A stretch of DNA of 64,000 nucleotides from positions 699,001-763,000 of the forward strand of contig JAPFFF010000020.1 of the NCBI GenBank assembly GCA_039105265.1. Reading direction: 5' to 3'. The stretch is from Tritrichomonas musculus (Eukaryota > Parabasalia > Tritrichomonadida > Tritrichomonadidae). A model generated the notes under the pieces. That model saw nothing but the letters and a program-made list of their open reading frames with translations, did not search any database and was not told the origin of the DNA. Positions 21,405 through 32,029 of the stretch are shown here, one piece after another; the stretch's first letter is position 1, and each line of letters begins with the position of its first letter. Position numbers and translations under genes: made by a program.

Positions 21405-24400
21405 GAAGAAGAAGATGAAGATGATGATGAAGAAGATGAAGAAAATGACGATGAAGAAGAAGATGACGATTGAAAAGATTATGAAGGAGGAGGAGAAGAT
21501 GATTATGATAGTGAAGGATGATATGATGATGAAGAAGTAGATGATGAAGGCAAAGAAGAAGAAGAAGATGATGATGATGATAAAGAAGAGGAAGATGATG
21601 ATGAAAAAGAAGAAGATGACGAATGAGATGATGATGAAGGAGAAGATGAAGAAGATGATGAAGAAGATGACGATGAAGAAGAATATGATGAATATGACGA
21701 AGAAGAAGAAGATGATGATGATGAAGGAGAAGATGATGAATATGACGATGAAGAAGAAGATGATGATGAAGGAGAAGATGATGATGATGAAGAAGATGAC
21801 GATGAAGAAGAATATGATGATGAAGGAGAAGATGATGATGAAGATGAAGATGAAGAAGATGATGATGAAGAAGAATATGATGAATATGACGATGAAGAAG
21901 AAGATGACGAAGAAGAAGAAGATGATGATGAAGGAGAAGATGAAGAAGATGATGATGAAGAAGAATATGATGAATATGACGATGAAGAAGAAGATGATGA
22001 TGAAGGAGAAGATGAAGAAGATGATGATGAAGAAGAATATGATGAATATGACGATGAAGAAGAAGATGATGATGAAGAAGAATATGATGATGAAGAAGAT
22101 GACGATGAAGAAGAATATGATGATGAAGGAGAAGATGATGATGAAGATGAAGATGAAGAAGATGATGATGAAGAAGAATATGATGAATATGACGATGAAG
22201 AAGAAGATGATGATGAAGGAGAAGATTATGAAGATGAAGAAGATGATGATGAAGAAGAAGATGATGATGAAGAAGAAGATGATGATGAAGAAGAAGAAGA
22301 TGATGATGAAGATGAAGAAGATGATGAAGATGAAGAAGATGATGATGAAGAAGAAGATGATGATGAAGAAGAAGATGATGATGAAGAAGAAGAAGAAGAT
22401 GACGATGAAGAAGAAGATGATGAAGAAGAAGAAGAAGAAGATGATGAAGGAGAAGATGATGATGATGATGAAGAAGAAGATGACGATGAAGAAGAATATG
22501 ATGATGAAGATGAAGATGATGATGATGAAGAAGAAGAAGATGATGATGATGAAGATGATGATGATGATGAAGTAGAAGATGATGATGATGAAGATGATGA
22601 TGATGAAGAAGAAGAAGATGATGATGATGAAGAAGAAGATGATGAAGAAGAAGATGATGATGAAGAAGAAGATGATGAATATGACGATGAAGAAGAATAT
22701 GATGATGAAGGAGAAGATGATGATGAAGATGAAGATGATGATGAAGAAGAAGATGATGATGATGAAGATAACGATGAAGAAGAAGATGATGATGAAGAAG
22801 ATGATGATGATGAAGAAGAAGATGATGATGATGATGAAGATGATGATGATGAAGAAGAAGATGATGATGAAGATGAAGATGATGATGATGAAGAAGAAGA
22901 AGATGATGAATATGATGATGAAGGAGAAGATGAAGATGATGATGATGAAGGAGAAGATGATGATGAAGATGAAGATGATGATGATGAAGAATAAGAAGAT
23001 GATGATGATGAAGATGATGATGATGATGAAGAAGAAGAAGATGATGATGAAGATGATGATGATGAAGAAGAAGAAGAAGATGATGATGAAGAAGAAGATG
23101 ATGATGAAGAAGAAGAAGATGATGATGATGAAGATAACGAAGAAGAAGAAGAAGAAGAAGATGATGATGATGATGAAGAAGAAGATGATGATGATGAAGA
23201 TGATGATGATGAAGAAGAAGAAGATGATGATGAAGATAACGATGAAGAAGAAGATGACGATGAAGAAGAAGATGATGATGATGAAGAAGAAGAAGATGAT
23301 GATGAAGAAAAAGAAGAAGATGATGATGAAGAAGATGATGATGAAGAAGATGATGAAGATGATGAAGAAGATGACGATGAAGAAGAATATGATGAATATG
23401 ACGATGAAGAAGAAGAAGATGATGATGATGAAGAAGAAGATGATGATGATGAAGAAGAAGATGATGATGAAGAAGAAGATGATGATGATGAAGAAGATGA
23501 TGATGATGAAGAAGAAGATGATGATGATGAAGAAGAAGAAGATGATGATTAAGAAAAAGAAGAAGATGATGATGAAGAAGAAGAAGAAGAAGATGATGAT
23601 GATGAAGAAGATGATGATGATGAAGAAGAAGATGATGAAGATGAAGAAGATGATGATGAAGAAGAAGATGATGATGATGAAGAAGAAGATGACGATGAAG
23701 AAGAAGATGATGATGAAGAAGAAGAAGATGATGATGATGAAGAAGAAGATGACGATGAAGAAGAAGATGATGATGAAGAAGAAGATGATGATGAAGAAGA
23801 AGAAGAAGATGATGATGATGAAGAAGATGATGATGATGATGAAGAAGATGATGATGATGAAGAAGAAGATGATGATGATGAAGAAGAAGAAGATGATGAT
23901 TAAGAAAAAGAAGAAGATGATGATGAAGAAGAAGAAGAAGAAGAAGATGATGATGAAGAAGATGATGATGATGAAGAAGAAGATGATGAAGATGAAGAAG
24001 ATGATGATGAAGAAGAAGATGATGATGAAGAAGAAGATGATGATGAAGAAGAAGAAGAAGATGATGAAGATGATGATGATGATGAAGAAGAAGAAGATGA
24101 TGAAGATAACGATGAAGAAGAAGAAGATGATGATGATGATGAAGAAGAAGAAGATGATGATGATGATGAAGAAGAAGATGACGATGAAGAAGAAGATGAT
24201 GATGAAGAAGAAGATGATGATGAAGAAGAAGAAGAAGATGATGATGATGAAGAAGATGATGATGATGAAGAAGAAGATGATGATGATGAAGAAGAAGAAG
24301 ATGATGATTAAGAAAAAGAAGAAGATGATGATGAAGAAGAAGAAGAAGATGATGATGATGATGAAGAAGATGATGATGATGAAGAAGAAGATGATGAAGA

Positions 24401-27176
24401 TGAAGAAGATGATGATGAAGAAGAAGATGATGATGAAGAAGAAGATGATGATGAAGAAGAAGATGATGATGAAGAAGAAGAAGATGATGATGAAGATGAT
24501 GATGATGATGAAGAAGAAGAAGATGATGAAGATAACGATGAAGAAGAAGATGATGATGAAGAAGAAGATGATGATAATGAAGAAGAAGATGATGATGATG
24601 AAGAAGAAGATGATGATGAAGAAAAAGAAGAAGAAGATGATGAAGAAGATGATGATGAAGAAGATGATGAAGATGATGAAGAAGATGACGATGAAGAAGA
24701 ATATGATGAATATGACGATGAAGAAGAAGAAGATGATGATGATGAAGAAGAAGATGATGATGAAGAAGAAGAAGATGATGATGAAGAAGAAGATGATGAT
24801 GATGAAGAAGATGATGATGATGAAGAAGAAGATGATGATGATGAAGAAGAAGAAGATGATGATTAAGAAAAAGAAGAAGATGATGATGAAGAAGAAGAAG
24901 AAGATGATGATGATGATGAAGAAGATGATGATGAAGAAGAAGAAGATGATGAAGATGAAGAAGATGATGATGAAGAAGAAGATGATGATGATGAAGAAGA
25001 AGATGACGATGAAGAAGAAGATGATGATGAAGAAAAAGAAGATGATGATGGTGATGAAGAAGATGACGATGAAGAAGAAGATGATGATGAAGAAGAAGAT
25101 GATGATGAAGAAGAAGAAGATGATGATGATGATGAAGAAGATGATGATGATGATGAAGAAGATGATGATGATGAAGAAGAAGATGATGATGATGAAGAAG
25201 AAGAAGATGATGATTAAGAAAAAGAAGAAGATGATGATGAAGAAGAAGAAGAAGAAGATGATGATGAAGAAGATGATGATGATGAAGAAGAAGATGATGA
25301 AGATGAAGAAGATGATGATGAAGAAGAAGATGATGATGAAGAAGAAGATGATGATGAAGAAGAAGAAGAAGATGATGAAGATGATGATGATGATGAAGAA
25401 GAAGAAGATGATGAAGATAACGATGAAGAAGAAGAAGATGATGATGATGATGAAGAAGAAGAAGATGATGATGATGATGAAGAAGAAGATGACGATGAAG
25501 AAGAAGATGATGATGAAGAAGAAGATGATGATGAAGAAGATGATGAAGATGATGAAGAAGATGACGATGAAGAAGAATATGATGAATATGACGATGAAGA
25601 AGAAGAAGATGATGATGATGATGAAGAAGATGATGATGAAGAAGAAGAAGATGATGATGAAGAAGAAGATGATGATGATGAAGAAAAAGAAGAAGATGAT
25701 GATGAAGAAGAAGATGATGAAGAAGAAGAAGAAGATGATGATGATGAAGAAGAAGATGATGATGATGAAGAAGAAGACGATGATGATGAAGAAAAAGAAG
25801 AAGAAGATGATGAAGAAGAAGATGACGATGAAGAAGAAGAAGAAGATGATGATGAAGATGATGATGAAGAAGAAGAAGAAGAAGAAGATGAAGATAACGA
25901 TGAAGAAGAAGATGATGAAGAAGAAGATGATGATGATGAAGAAGAAGATGATGATGAAGAAGAAGAAGATGATGATGATGAAGAAAAAGAAGAAGATGAT
26001 GAAGAAGAAGAAGATGATGATGATGAAGAAGAAGATGATGATGATGAAGAAGAAGATGATGATGAAGAAAAAGAAGAAGATGATGATGAAGAAGATGATG
26101 ATGAAGAAGATGATGAAGATGATGAAGAAGATGACGATGAAGAAGAATATGATGAATATGACGATGAAGAAGAAGATGATGATGAAGAAGAAGAAGATGA
26201 TGATGATGAAGAAGAAGATGATGATGAAGAAAAAGAAGAAGATGATGATGAAGAAGATGATGATGAAGAAGATGATGAAGATGATGAAGAAGATGACGAT
26301 GAAGAAGAATATGATGAATATGACGATGAAGAAGAAGATGATGATGAAGAAGAAGAAGATGATGATGATGAAGAAGAAGAAGATGATGATGAAGAAGAAG
26401 ATGATGATGATGAAGAAGAAGATGATGATGAAGAAAAAGAAGAAGATGATGATGAAGAAGATGATGATGAAGAAGATGATGAAGATGATGAAGAAGATGA
26501 CGATGAAGAAGAATATGATGAATATGACGATGAAGAAGAAGATGATGATGATGAAGAAGAAGAAGATGATGATGAAGAAGAAGAAGATGATGATGAAGAA
26601 AAAGAAGAAGATGATGATGAAGAAGAAGATGATGAAGAAGAAGAAGATGATGATGATGATGAAGAAGAAGATGATGATGATGAAGAAGAAGATGACGATG
26701 AAGAAGAAGATGATGATGAAGAAGATGATGATGAAGAAGAAGAAGATGATGATGATGAAGATGATGATGAAGAAGAAGAAGAAGAAGAAGATGAAGATAA
26801 CGATGAAGAAGAAGATGATGAAGAAGAAGATGATGATGATGAAGAAGAAGATGATGATGAAGAAGAAGAAGATGATGATGATGAAGAAAAAGAAGAAGAT
26901 GATGAAGAAGAAGAAGATGATGATGATGAAGATGATGATGATGATGAAGAAGAAGAAGATGATGAAGATAACGATGAAGAAGAAGATGATGATGATGAAG
27001 AAGAAGAAGATGATGATGAAGATGATGAAGAAGAAGAAGATGACGATGAAGAAGAAGATGATGATGAAGAAGAAGATGATGATGATGAAGAAGAAGATGA
27101 TGATGATGAAGAAGAAGATGATGATGATGAAGAAGAAGATGATGATGATGAAGAAGATGATGATGATGAAAACAAT
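21405..27176. repeat. GAT/GAA triplet-repeat block, E1 left arm (~5.8 kb)
   Basis: Almost only GAT, GAA, GAC, GGA and AAA triplets on the plus strand. Triplet phase is kept over the whole block, so three frames stay open for long distances (Met/Lys-rich, and Phe/Ile- or Ser-rich on the other strand). The Asp/Glu frame contains TAA stops, for example in GATGATTAAGAAAAAG (five times between 23540 and 25220). Higher-order units recur (the word GAATATGATGAATATGACG about every 160-200 bp near 26130-26510). I treat the long frames as repeat translations, not genes. Confidence 0.85.
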
Positions 27177-27341
27177 GATAAAAAAACCGAAGTATCGATA
27201 CAAAAGTGGAAAATTTATACCGAATGTCAGGTTTTTTGTCGGTATTTTTTTAACAAAAAATGTATCGGATTCATTTAAAGATGATTAAAAAAATTTATAA
27301 GGTTCTAATGAATATTGTTAATTCTCTTTAATTATAGGTAT
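27177..27341. repeat. fragment of the hAT-like MITE family found at 52925-53726
   Basis: About 160 bp match, in inverse orientation, the part at roughly 53470-53625 (CCGAAGTATCGATACAAAAG, then ACATTTTTTGTTAAA-type sequence). No intact ends, so it is a truncated copy wedged between the triplet block and the mariner. Confidence 0.7.
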
Positions 27342-27409
27342 GGGAAAAAGTCCGTGCGCGAGCATTTTTTTAAATAAAAAATAAAGGTTAAATAAATTTA
27401 GATTATTTA

Positions 27410-28414
27410 TTAATGTATATAATTACCTTTAGTTTCGATGCATATCATTAGTCTGTTCATCCATTCATCATATGCCGATTTAAAGATAGATTTTGGAATA
27501 TCATTCAAAATTTCTGTAACCTTTTCAAAAAGTTGATTTTCGTCTTCAAATTCTTGACCTTCGAGTAATTTTTTCAAATATCCAAAAAGAAAGAAGTCTG
27601 ATGGTGCTAGATCTGGTGAATAAGGTGGATGTTCTAATCTCTTTATGCCAAGTTCAGTCAATTTTTCAAAAGCTAAATGTGGACGAGCATTATCCATATG
27701 AAGAAAATATCCATTTGTCGTAATACTTTTTGCTAAATCACCTAGTACTCTTTGAGAAAAAAACTTCTTATTAAATTTTTCTCCTATTGGGAGCATTGTA
27801 ATTGATTTAATTCCAGTGATACCCCATATTACTGAGATCATCACTTTTTTAGATCCAATCATTCGTTTTGGTTTTTCTGGAATTTGTCGTCCTGCTTCTA
27901 ACCACATTGAATTTCTAGGGTTTATAAAGTAAACCCAGGTTTCATCTTGTGTTAACACCTTATGTAACTTTTGATCATTCGCACTCGTTAAAAATTCAAA
28001 CAATTCCTTTGATATTTCAATCCGTTTAACTTTGATTTCTTGAGTTAGTATATGAGGTATCCATTTAAAATTGACCTTTGACATATTTAATTCATCAATT
28101 AAAACTCTTTTAACGGTTTTTCGATCAGCTTTTACTATTTCAGCAATTTTTTGAGTTGATGCATAAGGGTTGTATAATAAAACATTTTGAATTTCTTGTT
28201 TTAATTCTGTTCTCTTTGGTCTTCCTTCTCTTGGACGATCAAAAATCGACCAGTTATCATCATTCATATTTTTTGTCCATTTCTGTATGGTCCTTAGTGA
28301 TGGAACTTCTTCATCATAAACGTCAGATATTGTACAGTATATATCTTTATTTATATAATTCTTCTTCCATAAGAAGTGGCAAACTGCACGGTATTCAATC
28401 AAATTCTCATTCAT
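27410..28414 (-). CDS. mariner transposase (334 aa)
   Basis: Cut-and-paste transposase. N-terminal helix-turn-helix pair at about 1-110 (RTIQKWTKNM, GRPKRTE linker, second HTH near ASTQKIAEIVKADRKTVKR). Catalytic triad: Asp157 (TQDETW), Asp241 (HMDNARPH), Asp273 (YSPDLAPSDFFLFG). The spacing Asp241-Asp273 leaves 31 residues between them, not the usual 34 of mariners. The frame is intact from ATG 28414 and all catalytic residues are present, so it could be active. It lies on the minus strand within its TIRs. Confidence 0.92.
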   Translation of the reverse strand: MNENLIEYRAVCHFLWKKNYINKDIYCTISDVYDEEVPSLRTIQKWTKNMNDDNWSIFDRPREGRPKRTELKQEIQNVLLYNPYASTQKIAEIVKADRKTVKRVLIDELNMSKVNFKWIPHILTQEIKVKRIEISKELFEFLTSANDQKLHKVLTQDETWVYFINPRNSMWLEAGRQIPEKPKRMIGSKKVMISVIWGITGIKSITMLPIGEKFNKKFFSQRVLGDLAKSITTNGYFLHMDNARPHLAFEKLTELGIKRLEHPPYSPDLAPSDFFLFGYLKKLLEGQEFEDENQLFEKVTEILNDIPKSIFKSAYDEWMNRLMICIETKGNYIH

Positions 28415-28418
28415 AAAA

Positions 28419-28423
28419 AATGA
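28419..28423 (-). promoter_or_regulatory. initiator-like TCATT before the mariner transposase
   Basis: On the minus strand TCATTTTTT directly precedes the ATG (about 5-9 bases upstream), matching the trichomonad initiator form TCA-Py-T/A. Confidence 0.4.
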
Positions 28424-28593
28424 TGTACGTTTATTTTTATTATACGTTTATTTTTTTTGTATTATATTTTGATGGGTGCAAACTAAAAAGAATTTTTAAT
28501 TATATAATATTATAATATATATGTTTAATTATATATTTATTATTAAAAGTATTAATGATATCTAAGAACCAATGAGAAAAATGCTCGCGCACG

Positions 28594-30541
28594 AGGAGAT
28601 ATGGGAGATGAGATATGAGGAGTGTGATATCAGTAGTTATACATAGTGAAGGGTGATAGATAACTAGTATAAGCAAATGAGGTCTTATGTGGTGGGTGGC
28701 GGGGTTCGCTTGGAGTTGAGTTGGATGTAGGTTCATCATAGCCAGGGAGCATTGTGCGAGCGTGCAATGATGCCAAACGGACATTCAAATCTTTCTATAA
28801 CTAGAATTATAATATTATTATTCTAGTTATTCTAGCATCTTAATATTCAAATGCAATAACTAGAATAATAATATTTAAAGATGAATGCAAAGATGTTTTG
28901 GGTCTGATGATTATTTAAAAATCACTGCTATTTCTTCTGAAAAATATATATATGTGAAAATAAGTATATATATTATATGATTAGTTATGCATATTATAAG
29001 ATTAACATTTCAATGATTGCTATTATTTATACCTTTCTATGTACGTTTTTATATTTTTTTAAAAATTTGAAAGATTTGAATGTTATTTCAAATGCGACAA
29101 ATCGAGAATCTCAATTCTTTATTTTATTTTCATATAATTCATGATTTGCATAAATATAATTCATCTATTGGTTTAATCATCATTTCTACATATTTGTCAT
29201 TATAAGATAACAGATAATTCCATCTATCTTTGCTTTTCTTAATATCTTCAAAGTAAGAATGATATTCTTCTCCTATAATTAAATTCTTTTGTGCCAGTGA
29301 CGAATAAAGGTCTTCATGCCTAGATGGTTTAGATTTAAATTATACTTCAATGAATTTACTGATGTTTATTACTTCATATAGAAATATGTACTTATTACTA
29401 TTATCAACACTCTCTTATTCCTTACCAAGTTTCTTTAATGTTCTTTCTGAAAAGATTGTTCATCAATGAATCTTAATTTTGTTTTTGTTGTACATGATTG
29501 CAATATTAATTGCTTTAATAAATATAATCTACCTATTAGAGAATTGTCATAAATAAAGTATTCCTTGAATAAATTAGAATCAAATCTTGATGAAATGAAC
29601 CCAAATACTGTAATTGTATTATATTTTACTACCTTTGCTATATTTTCCTTTTTTAATATTTTTCTATCAATATTGATAGAATTTAATCTTTTTTCAACGA
29701 TTGTTACAGATTGGTCAATCATGAAAACAGCCAACTTGGCAATAAAATCTTTATCTCTTGTTTCAAAATGCTTTGTAGTGAGTCATAATGTGGATTTAAT
29801 ACAACAGCTTACAGATAATGGAACAAACTTTGATTATATCATTGTTGATTTCTTGATTAGTTCATTTATTACTTTTTCCAGGGTCTCAAAGTCATTAATC
29901 ATGATATATATCTTAGGATTGCTAAATAAATGAGGATATTATGTTGATGCTCTATGGAATAGCTTTCTTTTTTTAAGTGATAGGTCTAGGACCATTTCAA
30001 GGAAACTATATCAACAAAACTTCTCATCTTCATTATCATGACAAAAATCTTTTTAACATACTTTCAATTTGTTGCTAATGAATTTATTCTTTGTGCTTCA
30101 TAATTATTCATTGTAATATCTTTTTCTTTCAGTGGAATTTCAAATATCTCAGAGTGTTGAAATATTAACTGAAATTGTTTTTTTTCTTCCTTGAATACAA
30201 CATTTTCAAGGTAATTGATTATATCTTCTACTATTGTTGATTTTTTCAGGTAATAGACAACAAATGAGTATGCAATTTTATTCTTTATGCCAACTTAGAG
30301 TATTTTATACTTGTAAAATCATTTCAATAATATTCAGTTTTAAGAAATCTTAAAAAAAATTGTTTTATATCAAGATTGTTATGTTTTATTCAATAATTGG
30401 TATACCTTGTTATTACTTTTTTGACAACATCATAGGCCAAATTCAGATTAAAATAGGTTTGAGATTCTTTTTATAGTTTTTTCCCTTTTCCTTGGATTTC
30501 TTTTAATCTTAAAAAATAAAAAAATAAAAATAAAAAAAAAT
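28594..30541 (-). pseudogene. decayed gene region of E1, function not recognised
   Basis: Counterpart of 47817-49740 in E2. The best-preserved piece (29734-29435) reads KLAVFMIDQSVTIVEKRL..., lacks an ATG (TTG at the frame start) and ends QSFQKEH-stop. Short in-frame pieces lie on both sides (for example YSSLAQKNLIIGEEYHSYF about 29300-29240, GIKNKIAYSFVVYYLKKS about 30280-30230). Stops and frame shifts separate them. The same breaks are in E2, so the decay predates the E1/E2 split. The outer ~200 bp (28594-28790) are GC-richer. Confidence 0.5.
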
Positions 30542-30561
30542 TATTCTAAACTTTGTAAATT

Positions 30562-31752
30562 TCAAGATTCCTGATTCAAAAGGAATTCATTTAAAAAATC
30601 ATTTATTTCGTCTCCAAAATCAATTTCTGAATCAATATAATCCGACAATATATCTTTGAATAAGAAGAAGCTTTCTTTTTTGAAAAGTAGCAGCTTTTTG
30701 AAAAAAACTGCCATAATTTTAACTTTTTCTGAAAATTGAATTCTATCTAAGAAATGGAAAATTATTATGAAAAATTGTATTATAAAATCAGCATTGAAAA
30801 CTTTTGCCTCTACAATAATATCAAAACCAAGTATAAAAGTTTCAAATGCACTTGGGAAAATATCAATGAAAAATTGTTCATTTAGATCAAATTTTATTAT
30901 CATCATTATTACCAATTGTGAAATATTTTCTGATAAGTAAATATGGTTGAAAATATAAAAAATATTCTGAAAAATATCAAAAATCAAAAGAGATATTTGC
31001 ATTTCACAAAAATAATCTGCGTTGTTCACTGATTCAAATAATTCAGATAAATAAATTTTAAAAAAAGATGTAAATGATTTGAAATTATCACAATAAATGC
31101 TAAAAGTTATAATTTCTGAACAATTTTGAGTCATTTTGTTTAAAAAATTTAAAATTTGAATTTGACATTGAAGGTTCGAAACAGGAAATAATTGAAGTGT
31201 GGCATCTAAAAAGTGAGATGTGATTGTATTTTGAATGAACTCATCTGAGTATTCTGATAAAAGTCCAATTTCAATATAAAAATGTAAAATAATATTTGAA
31301 CAATGTGTTTCAGAAAAAAAGAAATTATTAAAATAGCTATCATCGAAAAATGGAATAAGAATATCCATAAAATCACCTGAAATATACGAAAAAGTTATAA
31401 AAAATTTCAATAATATTTCTTTTAATCTTTCATTTTCTGATTTAATAAGAATTGGTAAAATTTGAAAAAAACTTGATTGATCAATTAAATCTATTAATTT
31501 TAAAACATAAGTATTATCTGTAAAATTGTATTCAAGAATTATCATCAATTGTAATAATATTTTGGAAATTTGCTGAAATTTTTTATTCAAACATAGCTGT
31601 TTTAACTCTGAGATATTATCTTCAAATAAAATTGTGGCATTTCCTAAATTAATATTTTTCAAGTATTGATCAAAATTTGTTTTATATTCTTCTGAGAGAA
31701 CCAATAAATTTGGAAAAAGTTTCTGAGGCTCTTTATCCTTGTATGGAAGCAT
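30562..31752 (-). CDS. E1 conserved passenger: 396-aa all-helical protein
   Basis: Starts MLPYKDKEPQKLF at ATG 31752. The protein is Phe/Ile/Leu-rich and made of successive amphipathic helices (for example VLKLIDLIDQSSFFQILPIL, SNLQCQIQILNFLNKMTQN), suggestive of an ARM/HEAT-like or other alpha-solenoid fold. No catalytic motif is seen. The E2 copy (46606-47796) appears identical in amino-acid sequence and both frames are intact, although neighbouring sequences in the same elements have decayed. It is divergently arranged with the transposase, 277 bp apart, so the two may share regulatory DNA. Possibly an accessory or regulatory protein of the transposon; function unknown. Confidence 0.75.
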   Translation of the reverse strand: MLPYKDKEPQKLFPNLLVLSEEYKTNFDQYLKNINLGNATILFEDNISELKQLCLNKKFQQISKILLQLMIILEYNFTDNTYVLKLIDLIDQSSFFQILPILIKSENERLKEILLKFFITFSYISGDFMDILIPFFDDSYFNNFFFSETHCSNIILHFYIEIGLLSEYSDEFIQNTITSHFLDATLQLFPVSNLQCQIQILNFLNKMTQNCSEIITFSIYCDNFKSFTSFFKIYLSELFESVNNADYFCEMQISLLIFDIFQNIFYIFNHIYLSENISQLVIMMIIKFDLNEQFFIDIFPSAFETFILGFDIIVEAKVFNADFIIQFFIIIFHFLDRIQFSEKVKIMAVFFKKLLLFKKESFFLFKDILSDYIDSEIDFGDEINDFLNEFLLNQES

Positions 31753-31970
31753 TTATCTTTTAATTTTACAAAGAAAAAGTTAACAGGCTATTTATCTTTA
31801 ATTATAATTTTTGAATATAGTGGCAAATTAAACCCACAATTTTGAGGCTCTTCATATTTGTAAAGAAATATTATATTTTAATTTTAAATAGAAAAAGTTA
31901 ACTGGCTATTTATTTTTAATTCAATTTTTGTATGTAGTGGCAAATTAAACTCACAATTTTGAATTATAGA
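31725..31970. promoter_or_regulatory. divergent intergenic region with tandem ~119-bp repeat and GTGG-N10-CCAC boxes
   Basis: The segment beginning GAGGCTCTT at 31725 is repeated at 31844 with changes. Each copy ends in GTGGCAAATTAAACCCACAA or its variant with CTCAC (about 31820 and 31937). In the first copy GTGG and CCAC form an inverted pair separated by 10 bases. The E2 counterpart is 46389-46633. By position it would serve both the 396-aa gene and the transposase gene. No experiment is implied. Confidence 0.45.
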
Positions 31971-32029
31971 TTTAGAATTGTTTTTAATCTCACAAAAAGT
32001 GAGAAACTGTTATCAATTTTTTCTCCTAT

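Larger units (their letters stand above)
27353..28593 (-). mobile_element. mariner-family transposon in E1 (~1.24 kb)
   Basis: The transposase frame is bracketed by a 17-bp perfect inverted repeat CGTGCGCGAGCATTTTT (27353-27369; inverted at 28577-28593). No clear TA duplication is visible right at these ends, and E2 lacks the element. In E2 the matching point (about 49740) is followed by 3.7 kb of other DNA, so the insertion was accompanied by, or sits at, a rearrangement. Confidence 0.85.

Noticed and set aside
29565-29933. 122-aa plus-strand frame with VDLIQQLTDNGTNFDYIIVD (also 48427-48795)
   Set aside because: Looks transposase-like at first sight, but it is antisense to the better-preserved remnant, has no family pattern around the motif, and varies like its opposite strand. 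I could not support it.
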